Source: Bacteroidaceae bacterium (lineage in GTDB: Bacteria; Bacteroidota; Bacteroidia; Bacteroidales; Bacteroidaceae). Taken from it: a stretch of DNA of 64,000 nucleotides. Both the position numbers and the translations under genes were made by a program. The stretch is taken from the NCBI GenBank assembly GCA_017524545.1, contig JAFXVN010000083.1:1-64000 (forward strand), given 5' to 3'. Positions 1-6,712 of the stretch are shown here, one piece after another. Within the stretch, counting starts at the first letter, position 1. Each line of letters starts with the position of its first letter. The notes below the pieces were generated by a model, which made no database searches, had not been told where the DNA came from, and was given only the letters and a program-made list of their open reading frames with translations.

Positions 1-579
1 CGTGAGGAAGAAGATGCGCGCCCTGTCCTTGCAGACGGCATCGTAGCTCGTGCCGAGCTTGTCGGCGAGCGACTTCTGCTGCTGCTCGATTGTGTCGAAG
101 AGCTCGTCCCAGACGGCCACGACGTGAACGCCCGTCCCCGATGGGCTGATGTGGATAGCCACGATGCTGAGGTCTCTGGTGCCGTCGGGATAAGCGTCCT
201 CAATCCTCTGCATGGCCGCCCACTGCTTGGCTCTCGCCTTTGCCTCCTGTTCCGCCCATTTGTAGGCTTCCTCAACGCCCTCATGTTTAATGCGCCTTTT
301 GAACTCCTCTTCGTGGTGGATGTCAACGTCGAGGCAGAAGAGGCCTGAGAGCCGCGCGTTCTCGTCCTTGCGCAGCGCGCCGTCGAAGCGCGCCTGCCAC
401 GTCACGGCGGGCAGTTGGCGTTTGTACGCCTCGGCATCGGGTTTGTGCTGGCGGATGATGTCGCAGTTCATCGCCACGTCCGAGCCGTCGAGGAAGCTGT
501 CGAACAGCTCGCGGGTGAGGGGCTTCGGGCGGTTGTCCATCGCCCTGGTCACATAGTCGCAGATTGTTTTCTTTTCCAT
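1..579 (-). CDS. VirE N-terminal / BT4734-like primase-type protein (partial)
   Basis: This open frame starts at ATG 579-577 and runs off the left edge, so only the first 193 residues are visible. It resembles the BT4734-like/VirE N-terminal family of Bacteroidales mobile elements: a PAVTWQARF segment (57-65), SGLFCLDVDIHH (78-89) and IHISPSGTGVHVVAVW (142-157) fit the conserved core, which carries acidic residues on a predicted strand. Family members are usually much longer and are thought to be primase- or helicase-like replication proteins of phages and integrative elements; that role is inferred. It lies downstream of two small genes on the same strand and probably shares their transcript. 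The start follows an A/T-rich leader with no strong Shine-Dalgarno sequence, which is normal in Bacteroidetes. Confidence 0.7.
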   Translation of the reverse strand, partial: MEKKTICDYVTRAMDNRPKPLTRELFDSFLDGSDVAMNCDIIRQHKPDAEAYKRQLPAVTWQARFDGALRKDENARLSGLFCLDVDIHHEEEFKRRIKHEGVEEAYKWAEQEAKARAKQWAAMQRIEDAYPDGTRDLSIVAIHISPSGTGVHVVAVWDELFDTIEQQQKSLADKLGTSYDAVCKDRARIFFLT

Positions 580-615
580 ATTGAATGATTTTTAATTTTT
601 AACCTTTTAACTTTT

Positions 616-951
616 TCACTTTTCATTCGCCATTCTCCTGCCGATGAAGTTCATGCACTCCTCGAAGTCCAGCTCGGCGATGAGCTTCGGGTCTTTCCTG
701 CCCGTGTCGATGCGGATGCGGACGAGGTACTGCTTCTTCTCGGGATTCCAATAGACGGCACACGTCCTGCCCTGCATGATGCGCTTCGACTTCGGCTCGC
801 CATAGATGACCACCGCACCCTCCTCCTCCGTGAAGTCGGCTTTCTCGGCGTTCTTGTGGACGTTCAGCCTGCCCGCCAGCAGCTTGCCCTCGGGCGTGGC
901 GTTCTTCTTGGTGGTGACGCTGAGGCTCACCCCTTCGTAGGTCGTCTTCAT
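616..951 (-). CDS. hypothetical protein, 111 aa
   Basis: A soluble, charged 111-residue protein with no signal peptide or membrane segment. I do not recognise the family. The pattern of alternating hydrophobic residues (CAVYWNPEKKQYLVRIRID) suggests a small beta-rich fold. Its ATG at 951-949 overlaps the TGA of the upstream OB-fold-like gene as ATGA, which points to translational coupling. The frame ends 36 bp before the VirE-N-type gene, so the three form an operon. The position suggests an accessory role in replication or transfer of a mobile element, but nothing in the sequence shows this directly. Confidence 0.65.
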   Translation of the reverse strand: MKTTYEGVSLSVTTKKNATPEGKLLAGRLNVHKNAEKADFTEEEGAVVIYGEPKSKRIMQGRTCAVYWNPEKKQYLVRIRIDTGRKDPKLIAELDFEECMNFIGRRMANEK

Positions 952-1232
952 GGCTTCGGGTTTTGAGGGTCAAGGATTCGGATGTCGTTGGCTACGAATC
1001 CGTTCAGGAAGCGCCTTGTGCGGAAGCGGAGGTTCAGGCTGACGGTCTGCCCTTCCGCATATCCGAGTCGGTTCCACACATCTGTGTCAACGGTGGCACT
1101 GATGTACGACTCGCCAGTCTCGTCCTCGAAGGCAAGCAGGATGTTTCGGCTTGCCCAAGGCTTGCCCGTCGTGTCGGAAGTGCCGCTCTTCACGTCACCT
1201 ACCCTTTTGATTAAAATGTTTTCTACTAACAT
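948..1232 (-). CDS. DUF3127-like small OB-fold protein
   Basis: A 94-residue protein whose layout resembles the DUF3127/ssDNA-binding-like OB-fold proteins of Bacteroidetes: a glycine-rich turn followed by GKPWASRNILLAFED (about 23-37), then a TVDTDVWNRL strand-helix and a closing strand RFLNGFVANDIRIL. Such proteins are thought to bind single-stranded DNA; that is family inference. It is the first gene of a three-gene minus-strand operon with the 111-aa protein (ATGA overlap) and the VirE-N-type protein, which fits a replication role. A TACCTTTG promoter element lies at 1296-1289, about 57 bp upstream of the start codon. Confidence 0.55.
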   Translation of the reverse strand: MLVENILIKRVGDVKSGTSDTTGKPWASRNILLAFEDETGESYISATVDTDVWNRLGYAEGQTVSLNLRFRTRRFLNGFVANDIRILDPQNPKP

Positions 1233-1288
1233 AGCGTTTAGATTTAATGATTTAACGATTTAATGAGTATTTGAATTCGAATCCGCTG

Positions 1289-1296
1289 CAAAGGTA
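1289..1296 (-). promoter_or_regulatory. Bacteroidetes -7 promoter element
   Basis: The minus strand reads TACCTTTG here, matching TAnnTTTG. A weak -33 match (TTTC) lies about 20 bp upstream. It precedes the OB-fold/hypothetical/VirE-N operon. A 6-bp inverted repeat (GGTGCA ... TGCACC) lies just upstream at about 1310-1336 and may be an operator. Confidence 0.5.
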
Positions 1297-1380
1297 CGAC
1301 AAAAGAAAAGGTGCACGAAAACAACTTCATGCACCTCTCAAGGTATTTCTACAGGTTCTACACCTTTTTCTACGCTTTCA

Positions 1381-1857
1381 TTATCCCTTCTCCATTTCTT
1401 GGCTGAAACTGTCCCTCAGTTTCAGCACCCTCTCCATCACGCCCTGTTGCTCCCATTTATCTATGTGGAGTTTCATCCAAGGGTTACGGTTCATCGCATT
1501 GTTGATGGTGCCGTCGGGAATTTCAATGCCTGCTTCAGCCAGCAGCCTCTCGAAGTTGCTGGCGTTGTTTGCCAAATGGTACAAATCCCTGCATACGCAA
1601 AAAACGACGCCGTATGCGGCATTTCCCCATATAAAAGCCTTGCATCCTTTCAAGGCACGGGACAGCGACTCGGAATCAACACGCTTCCCGCCATCGTTGG
1701 CGGTCTTTTCCGTGCAGATGCTATTCACCATCCCGAAGTGGAACGTGCCGTCGCCGTCCATTCGGAAGTTGATGGTATCGACATGGTCGATATGCTGCCC
1801 GATGGGGGCATTGAAGTTATTGGTGATGTGTATCTCGCTCTTCCTGTCCTTGTCCAT
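1381..1857 (-). CDS. hypothetical mobile-element protein, 158 aa
   Basis: This 158-residue protein has no recognised catalytic motif. Its N-terminus reads HITNNFNAPIGQHIDHVDTI, a pattern I associate with small proteins of Bacteroidales mobile elements. The rest is mostly helical, with several Cys residues around the middle (KGCKAFIWG, VFCVCRDLYH). A related motif, [20 protein letters not shown], closes the neighbouring EcoRII-like endonuclease, hinting at a common interaction module. The gene stands alone between the OB-fold operon and the restriction endonuclease, all on the minus strand. The 224 bp upstream (1858-2081) hold one short hairpin (CCGTGA ... TCACGG near 1958-1975) and no gene I can support. 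Confidence 0.6.
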   Translation of the reverse strand: MDKDRKSEIHITNNFNAPIGQHIDHVDTINFRMDGDGTFHFGMVNSICTEKTANDGGKRVDSESLSRALKGCKAFIWGNAAYGVVFCVCRDLYHLANNASNFERLLAEAGIEIPDGTINNAMNRNPWMKLHIDKWEQQGVMERVLKLRDSFSQEMEKG

Positions 1858-2081
1858 ATTGTATAAAAAAGAAGCGAGGGTACGTGTTCGTAAAGAGTTT
1901 CACAGCAAGGGTCTCGACTCCCTTATCCCAAAACGTCAAAACGACCGCCGCCCTCGCCGTGATTATTTTCACGGTGAAACGATGGTCGCATGTCTTGGGA
2001 TTTAGCAAGGCTGATAGCCTTTTAAGTCGAGATTTTGCTGTGAAGACTGCGATCTATTGGATTCGCTTGTATCTTATCTAA

Positions 2082-3368
2082 TTATTCTTTTGTCTCTTCT
2101 TTCGTGGAGTCGATGTTGTCGGCATGTTCCACGACTTGACCGACTGGCCCATTGAAAATAAATTTGTTTGTTTGGTTTATGATGAAATGCTTTGGCATTC
2201 GTTCTTGTTTTGCCTTGACTATATTGATAAACCCGCCCAATGTGTTGATGCTTGACTGGTACTCTTTGGGGAAAGTTTCAAGATGGTCCTCGGGTACGAC
2301 AAGACGCACCCTTTCGTCGGCCATTTCTTTCAACTGATTTCTGGAGATACCGGGCTGCAAAGTGAAGAGGTATTTTTCTTCCACTCGGTCTGCTTCTGTA
2401 ACAACTTGACGCCAACGGTCTTTGCAGGTCGTTTTCGCCCCAAGCACGGTAAGGTCTTCGGCTGGGAACTCGAAGTTATGATAGCACTCGCCATTGGGGA
2501 ACAAGAAGTCGGGCTTCTTGTTGTTCTCCGTCACAGCCTGTTCTTCGAATATTAATTCCTCTGCATCGAAAATGGCAGAAAGATGATGCTCCAAAGATTT
2601 TCCCGCACGCGACTTGCGTCGGTTCAGTATCTTGTTGGAGAAATCAACCAAGGACTGGCAATCCTCAAACGGCTGGGTATATATCGGTTTATAGACTTTT
2701 TCTTCCAGACTTCGGAACAAATCCAATTCAGCAGAATACCAATTTATGAGAATCTTGTCGGGAGTCTTCCTGATTTGTTCGGGCGTTACGTTGTTCAGGC
2801 GGTTATAGATGTCTTGCGCCATCTTTCCCATCTCGCGCGTCATCGGGAAGTCCTGAAGGTCCTTTATCTTCTCCATAATGGCAAGTCGGAGTTTGTCGCC
2901 CACATCTTGCACTTGCGACAAATCGATGAGCTGGTTTGTCTGTTCGGTAGAAAGATTGAAGTATGAAAGGAAAGATTCTATATCGTCCTCACTCTCCAGC
3001 ACGAAAGCCTGATAATAGTCTTCTGCCTGCTCTGCAATGATTATCAGGCTACCTACATACCTGTCTTGCAGAAACTCGAATTTCCTGCCGAATCGGGTAA
3101 TGCGGTATTCGTTCCGAGTCCCTTGTCCATAATATATGAAACGGCTGGGAGTCTCGAAGTCGTTCTGCCATTTGATTGTAACCCACTTCTCTTTGTTTTC
3201 TCCACGCCTGCATTCTGTGCCAAAGAGCAACGGCGCAGCATTCTTGGGAATATAGAAGCCAGACTGATGCGAACCAGTCGTGCCTGCATCGTTGCCTGTA
3301 ATGAAGCGGCAGAACGATGTCTTGGCGGTCTTTACGGTCTGTATCGCTATATCAAGTAGTTCGCTCAT
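2082..3368 (-). CDS. EcoRII-like type II restriction endonuclease (copy 1)
   Basis: A 428-residue EcoRII-family type IIE restriction enzyme. Residues about 15-170 match the N-terminal effector/DNA-binding domain ([27 protein letters not shown]) and about 240-365 the C-terminal PD-(D/E)xK nuclease ([38 protein letters not shown]). D287, K312 and K316 have the same spacing as the catalytic D/K/K I recall for EcoRII, so the site looks intact. EcoRII cuts CCWGG; the exact site here is inferred only. The C-terminal 35 residues form an extra tail with the [15 protein letters not shown] motif. Its start overlaps the end of the cognate methyltransferase by 17 nt, so the two are co-translated, methylase first. 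Confidence 0.9.
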   Translation of the reverse strand: MSELLDIAIQTVKTAKTSFCRFITGNDAGTTGSHQSGFYIPKNAAPLLFGTECRRGENKEKWVTIKWQNDFETPSRFIYYGQGTRNEYRITRFGRKFEFLQDRYVGSLIIIAEQAEDYYQAFVLESEDDIESFLSYFNLSTEQTNQLIDLSQVQDVGDKLRLAIMEKIKDLQDFPMTREMGKMAQDIYNRLNNVTPEQIRKTPDKILINWYSAELDLFRSLEEKVYKPIYTQPFEDCQSLVDFSNKILNRRKSRAGKSLEHHLSAIFDAEELIFEEQAVTENNKKPDFLFPNGECYHNFEFPAEDLTVLGAKTTCKDRWRQVVTEADRVEEKYLFTLQPGISRNQLKEMADERVRLVVPEDHLETFPKEYQSSINTLGGFINIVKAKQERMPKHFIINQTNKFIFNGPVGQVVEHADNIDSTKEETKE

Positions 3369-4668
3369 TTCGTTTATCCTGCATTGTTTTTACTAATTGT
3401 TTTGAAACCGCTGAAATGAGCGGCACGATTACAGAGTTGCCGCATTGACGATAAGCCTGTACGTCCGACACCGCATCCAAGATGTAGCTGTCGGGATAGC
3501 CCATCAGTCGGGCACATTCGCGAGGAGAAAGGCGACGTGGATTCTTGCCTTCACCTTGCGGAATTAGGATTTCCGAACCATCCTTATAATATCGGGCACT
3601 TAGTGTTCTCGTGATTCCATTAAGGTCAACGAGACCATAACCAAAGCCATTGCCTTTTGCGCGATGTTTCTCGGCATAGTTCTGCAAGTAAGTCCATAGC
3701 TTATCGCTGAGCGTATATTTCGGGTCAATGTTCGGGTCGAGAATCTCGCTTACAGTACGCTTTGCTTTGTGTTGCTTTGGGAACGTGAAAATTTCCTTTT
3801 CATCAAAGATGTCTTTGTCAAAACCAACTATCATGATTCGCTCGCGATGCTGGGGAACGTACGTCTGTCCATCCATCACCAAAGCGTGAACCGAATAACG
3901 GAGTTCCTCCAAAGTCTCCCTGATGACATGGTATGTTTTACCCCCGTCGTGCGAGGTCAGGTTCTTCACATTCTCCAAGAAAAAAGCCTTTGGACGATGG
4001 CGGCTTATAATGTCGGCAACATCGAAGAAAAGCGTTCCCTGCGTCTTGTCCTTGAAGCCTGTTTCGCGCCCCAAACTCTTTTTCTTGGAAACGCCTGCTA
4101 TCGAGAACGGCTGACATGGGAAACCTGCGCAAAGGATGTCAAAATGCTCTGGGATGAAAGATTTGGTCGCTTCTTTTGTGATGTCGCCAAAGGGCATTTC
4201 CCCAAAGTTTGCGAAATATGTTTTCTGGGCATATGCGTTCCATTCCGACGAAAAGACACATTTGCCACCTTGCTCTTGCATGGCGATACGGAAGCCGCCA
4301 ATTCCAGCAAACAAGTCAATGAAGGTGAACTTGGGTTTCTTTGGTGCAGGGAAGGGGACTTTGAAAAAATCATTAAAGAAATCGTATTGCAGCGGCGATT
4401 CGGCTGCTTTCAATACCTCTTCGTCGCTCAACTCGTCTTTGTCGAAACCTTGTCGAAACTCTTTACGGGAAAGGAACTCACGGACAGCCAAGATGATTTC
4501 CTCTTTCCGCTCCTTGTTCAGCCGTTTGGGGTGATTGTGCAGAAAGTGGCTCAAAACCGCCATTTGGTTTTCGTATGACGTTTCGCCGTATATCTTTAGA
4601 CCGTCCTCGGTTATCTCCTCGGGGAAGTCTGCCAGTTTTGTTTTTATGTTTTCTTTTTTGTTTGTCAT
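3352..4668 (-). CDS. DNA (cytosine-5) methyltransferase, Dcm/M.EcoRII-like (copy 1)
   Basis: Protects host DNA from the adjacent EcoRII-like enzyme by C5 methylation of cytosine. Motifs are all present: [30 protein letters not shown] with the catalytic Cys, [21 protein letters not shown], and [11 protein letters not shown]. About 110 residues precede motif I, a longer N-terminal extension than in the second copy. I choose ATG 4668-4666 (438 residues): a start 17 codons upstream would read through a TGCAACACT repeat and lie upstream of the promoter element at 4684-4677. With the transcript probably starting close to the ATG, the mRNA may be leaderless. The endonuclease gene follows with a 17-nt overlap. 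Confidence 0.93.
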   Translation of the reverse strand: MTNKKENIKTKLADFPEEITEDGLKIYGETSYENQMAVLSHFLHNHPKRLNKERKEEIILAVREFLSRKEFRQGFDKDELSDEEVLKAAESPLQYDFFNDFFKVPFPAPKKPKFTFIDLFAGIGGFRIAMQEQGGKCVFSSEWNAYAQKTYFANFGEMPFGDITKEATKSFIPEHFDILCAGFPCQPFSIAGVSKKKSLGRETGFKDKTQGTLFFDVADIISRHRPKAFFLENVKNLTSHDGGKTYHVIRETLEELRYSVHALVMDGQTYVPQHRERIMIVGFDKDIFDEKEIFTFPKQHKAKRTVSEILDPNIDPKYTLSDKLWTYLQNYAEKHRAKGNGFGYGLVDLNGITRTLSARYYKDGSEILIPQGEGKNPRRLSPRECARLMGYPDSYILDAVSDVQAYRQCGNSVIVPLISAVSKQLVKTMQDKRNERTT

Positions 4669-4676
4669 TTCGTCTG

Positions 4677-4684
4677 CAAAGTTA
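4677..4684 (-). promoter_or_regulatory. Promoter of EcoRII-like cassette 1
   Basis: The minus strand reads TAACTTTG, and a TTG lies about 20 bp upstream inside the TGCAACACT repeat. Only 8 nt separate the element from the methyltransferase ATG, so transcription should start at or next to the start codon. Confidence 0.6.
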
Positions 4685-4694
4685 CGAATTTTCC

Positions 4695-4850
4695 GTAACA
4701 CTTGCAACACTTGCAACACGCAAAATCGAGAAAAAAAGTAGGTGCTATATATTATTATATACTTAATACCATTATGTAATTATTGATATATAATATATAG
4801 GGAAGCCCCTCGCCCCGAAACAACGTGTTGCAACTGTTGCAAGTGTTGCA
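4695..4850. repeat. Inverted repeat of TGCAACACT units around an AT-rich spacer
   Basis: The left arm (4695-4720) is built of 9-bp TGCAACACT units. The right arm (4824-4850) is its near-perfect reverse complement, with 2 differences over 26 bp. The roughly 100 bp between them hold a very AT-rich stretch (about 4735-4800). The -33 region of the methyltransferase promoter falls inside the left arm. A third array in the left-arm orientation lies at 6384-6416. Confidence 0.8.
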
Positions 4851-4853
4851 GAC

Positions 4854-5033
4854 CTACAGGTCGATGCCGTACTCGCGGCAAATCCAGTCCACGGCCTTCG
4901 GGGGCAGGAGCTGCTGGCGGGGCTTGGCCCCGAGCCGCGACAGCTCCAGACGGTTCTCGGCAAGCCAGCGGCGCAGCGTGCTGCTGCTCACCCCTGCCGC
5001 CTCGGCCAACTCATATTTGTATGCGCTTTTCAT
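4854..5033 (-). CDS. DUF4248-like small helix-turn-helix protein
   Basis: A 59-residue protein (start ATG 5033-5031) consistent with the DUF4248 family of Bacteroidales. The core KYELAEAAGVSSSTLRRWL (about 6-24) is a helix-turn-helix with a recognition helix, followed by a basic linker and PPKAVDWICREYGIDL. It probably binds DNA and may regulate the divergent HU-like gene; regulation is inferred from position. Longer frames upstream would read through a promoter element (TATCTTTG at 5045-5038), so the short start is preferred. Only 4 nt separate that element from the ATG, suggesting a leaderless transcript. In Bacteroidales this family typically sits beside HU-like, smalltalk and VirE-N-type genes, as here. 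Confidence 0.75.
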   Translation of the reverse strand: MKSAYKYELAEAAGVSSSTLRRWLAENRLELSRLGAKPRQQLLPPKAVDWICREYGIDL

Positions 5034-5037
5034 GCTG

Positions 5038-5045
5038 CAAAGATA
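5038..5045 (-). promoter_or_regulatory. Promoter of the DUF4248-like gene
   Basis: The minus strand reads TATCTTTG with a CTTG about 20 bp upstream. The start codon begins 4 nt after it, so any 5' leader must be extremely short. Confidence 0.6.
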
Positions 5046-5092
5046 CGAAATTTCTGCGACATACGCAAGCAAGTTGGCAACTATTTGCCATG

Positions 5093-5152
5093 CATAACCT
5101 CCAATAAGCGTCAATAAGCGTCAATAACTTCCAAAGACTTCCAAAGACCGTC
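5093..5152 (+). repeat. Six tandem 10-bp iterons upstream of the HU-like gene
   Basis: Six consecutive 10-bp units read CATAACCTCC, AATAAGCGTC, AATAAGCGTC, AATAACTTCC, AAAGACTTCC and AAAGACCGTC. The period equals about one helical turn, so all units face the same side of the DNA. The array ends 20 bp before the -7 element at 5173, i.e. at the -33 position, where an activator or repressor would sit. It lies between the divergent DUF4248-like and HU-like genes. Confidence 0.8.
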
Positions 5153-5172
5153 AGCGGCACACGGAAATGTCG

Positions 5173-5180
5173 TACCTTTG
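5173..5180 (+). promoter_or_regulatory. Promoter of the HU-like gene
   Basis: TACCTTTG matches TAnnTTTG. The -33 position falls in the last 10-bp iteron and is not a good TTTG, which suggests a factor-dependent promoter. It would give a leader of about 200 nt. Confidence 0.6.
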
Positions 5181-5387
5181 CAGTGTCATTCGGAAGCAAA
5201 GCACGCCTAAGGGCGCAATTAGGCAGGGCTCGCGGACGAACCAGGCACAGCTGATTATCCGAAAATCAATTAACAATTAACAATTAACAACTAACAATTA
5301 ACAATTAACAACTAACAACTAAATTCAATAACCTATAACCCATAACCAATAACCTTTATTTATTAACCATTAAAAAACAAAAAAACT
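5181..5387 (+). other. Long 5' leader with a hairpin and an AACAATTA-type array
   Basis: Between the promoter and the HU-like start lie a hairpin GCCTAA ... TTAGGC (5205-5224), a GC-rich stretch, and from about 5268 a tandem array of 8-bp TTAACAAT/CTAACAAC units, followed by AATAACC-type repeats (about 5327-5357). No gene is seen. The array is pyrimidine/adenine-rich and unstructured, which may keep the start site open. Confidence 0.55.
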
Positions 5388-5849
5388 ATGATTGACTACG
5401 CAATTACCATCATGGGCACGAAGCCCGGAACAAAGAAGAGCGACATCACCGAGACCAAGGCCTACGGCACCGCACAGGTGCGCGAGGTGCTCGACCTCGA
5501 CAAGTTCGCAAAGCACATCACCGACCACGGATGCGCCTACGACAAGGGCGACGTCGTCGCCATCATCACCAAGGCCGTGAAGTGCCTGCGCGAGCAGATG
5601 CTGGCAGGCAACAAGGTCGTGCTGGGCGACCTCGGAGGCTTCTACCCCGAACTCCAGACCAAGGGCGCCGTCCTCGCCGAAGACTTCTCCGCCGACAACA
5701 TCGAGGCCGTCAACGTCCGCTGGCTCCCCGGCAAGGACTTCAAGAACCTCCGTCAGGACGCCACCTTCCAGCTCGTCCCCACCCGCGCCACGCAGGCCGA
5801 GACGAACAAGGAAATCAAGAACCAGGAGACCATCCAAGGGATGGAGTAA
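5388..5849 (+). CDS. HU-like DNA-binding protein
   Basis: A 153-residue member of the HU/IHF-like family of Bacteroidales (HU-HIG type). The DNA-binding core runs from about residue 25 to 125, with the typical HU segment VVAIITKAVKCLREQMLAG and then VVLGDLGGFYPEL, matching the helix plus beta-arm of HU; an acidic or polar tail follows (QAETNKEIKNQ). It should bend or bridge DNA. It leads a plus-strand module with the smalltalk and two-TM genes and diverges from the DUF4248-like regulator. A CTCCCCC-GTAA-GGGGGAG hairpin follows the stop at 5864-5881 and could attenuate transcription into the next genes. Confidence 0.85.
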   Translation: MIDYAITIMGTKPGTKKSDITETKAYGTAQVREVLDLDKFAKHITDHGCAYDKGDVVAIITKAVKCLREQMLAGNKVVLGDLGGFYPELQTKGAVLAEDFSADNIEAVNVRWLPGKDFKNLRQDATFQLVPTRATQAETNKEIKNQETIQGME

Positions 5850-5863
5850 AAGACCCCCTCTAA

Positions 5864-5881
5864 CTCCCCCGTAAGGGGGAG
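5864..5881 (+). terminator. GC-rich hairpin after the HU-like gene
   Basis: Perfect stem CTCCCCC/GGGGGAG with a 4-nt loop, without a clear T-tract. It belongs to the same family of C-rich palindromes found inside several genes further right, so it may be a repeat element rather than a true terminator. Confidence 0.5.
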
Positions 5882-6045
5882 AACTTGGGGGAGCGGGAAA
5901 ATTCAAAAAAACTCCTATACTCCCAGACTCCTTAGAAAATTAAAAAACTTCCCCAGCGACTATCATTAAAAATTGACAGCCAAATGCCTCAATAACCAAT
6001 GCCTCAATAACCTAATAACCTCAGAACCTTATAACCTCAAAAGCA

Positions 6046-6138
6046 ATGACACAACAGGACAAGAACAAATGGGCGGTAATCATCAACGCCATTCTCACCA
6101 CCGTGACCGCCATCCTTGCCTCCTTCGGGCTGGCATGA
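6046..6138 (+). CDS. smalltalk protein
   Basis: A 30-residue protein starting MTQQDKNKWAVIINAILT, followed by a hydrophobic stretch ending ASFGLA. This is the pattern of the Bacteroidales smalltalk family: a short polar head with a KW pair and a single membrane-spanning helix. The function is unknown; it is habitually encoded between HU-like proteins and an N-acetylmuramoyl-L-alanine amidase. Here the amidase is absent and a two-TM protein follows instead, overlapping by ATGA. The repeats before it (AATAACC, ATAACCTC) are the same kind as in the HU-like leader. Confidence 0.85.
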   Translation: MTQQDKNKWAVIINAILTTVTAILASFGLA

Positions 6139-6344
6139 CCGAGAAGCTGACCGCCTGCCTCCTGCTGCTCTTCGGGGCGGCGATGGCAGGCGTCTCGCTC
6201 TTCCTGCCGCCAGAAGGTGAGATTGACGGCAGCGTGCTGATGCTCTTCGCCCAAACGCTCGTCTATGCAGGCAGCATCTTCGGCGTGAAAATCTACATCA
6301 AGGACATCATCAGAAATGAAGAGAAGAAGAAACTAAGAAATTAA
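6135..6344 (+). CDS. small two-TM, holin-like protein
   Basis: A 69-residue protein with two predicted membrane helices, LTACLLLLFGAAMAGVSLFL (about 5-24) and SVLMLFAQTLVYAGSIFGV, joined by an acidic loop (PPEGEIDG) and ending in a charged tail (IRNEEKKKLRN). Size and layout are those of class II holins; no family is recognised with certainty. Its ATG overlaps the smalltalk stop (ATGA), so the two are coupled. In related clusters a cell-wall amidase follows; none is present here, which leaves a holin-like protein without an endolysin. It could instead be a general small membrane protein. Confidence 0.65.
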   Translation: MTEKLTACLLLLFGAAMAGVSLFLPPEGEIDGSVLMLFAQTLVYAGSIFGVKIYIKDIIRNEEKKKLRN

Positions 6345-6383
6345 ACAATTAACAATTAAGTAATTAAGAAAATAAGAAATGGC

Positions 6384-6416
6384 TGCAACACTTGCAACAC
6401 TTGCAACAGTTGCAAC
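6384..6416 (+). repeat. TGCAACACT repeat, third array
   Basis: About 3.5 units of the 9-bp repeat. Its last 24 bp (6393-6416) are the exact reverse complement of 4827-4850, so the DUF4248/HU/smalltalk/two-TM module lies between perfect inverted repeats. Confidence 0.8.
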
Positions 6417-6434
6417 AACAAGAAAACAAGGGGC

Positions 6435-6564
6435 TGTGTCAAAATACAGTTAGCTTTATATAACAACGGATTTCACGGATTTTACGGATTTAAGTGCTGT
6501 TGATAATCAGCAAATAAGATAATCCGTAAAATCCGTGAAATCCGTTGTCGTTAATTATGACACA
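6435..6564. mobile_element. 130-bp MITE-like palindromic element
   Basis: Terminal TGTGTCA (6435-6441) is mirrored by TGACACA (6558-6564). Inside lie perfect 28-bp arms (6463-6490 and 6521-6548), each made of ACGGATT sub-repeats, around a 30-bp loop. There is no coding potential. The structure fits a miniature inverted-repeat element or a large bidirectional terminator. The rest of this gene-free stretch (6565-6712) holds a C-rich palindromic patch near 6683-6705 and nothing else I can name. Confidence 0.6.
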
Positions 6565-6712
6565 CCTTCTTGTTTTTGCATCGTCCCGATGCTCCCTCCG
6601 TCGCGAATGGCGATTCCCGATTCGCTCCCCTTGGGGCGGCCGCTGTGACATTCAGTCACATCTGTAAACACCGCCGTCGCCCCTCGGGGGAGGGTTAGGG
6701 AGAGGCTTTTCT

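Noticed and set aside
1817..2008. 63-aa minus-strand frame upstream of the 158-aa hypothetical
   Set aside because: It overlaps the start of that gene, lacks any recognisable motif and has no promoter element; possible but unsupported.
4669..4719. Longer N-terminus of EcoRII-like methylase 1 (start at 4719)
   Set aside because: The added residues come from the TGCAACACT repeat and the frame would begin upstream of the promoter element.
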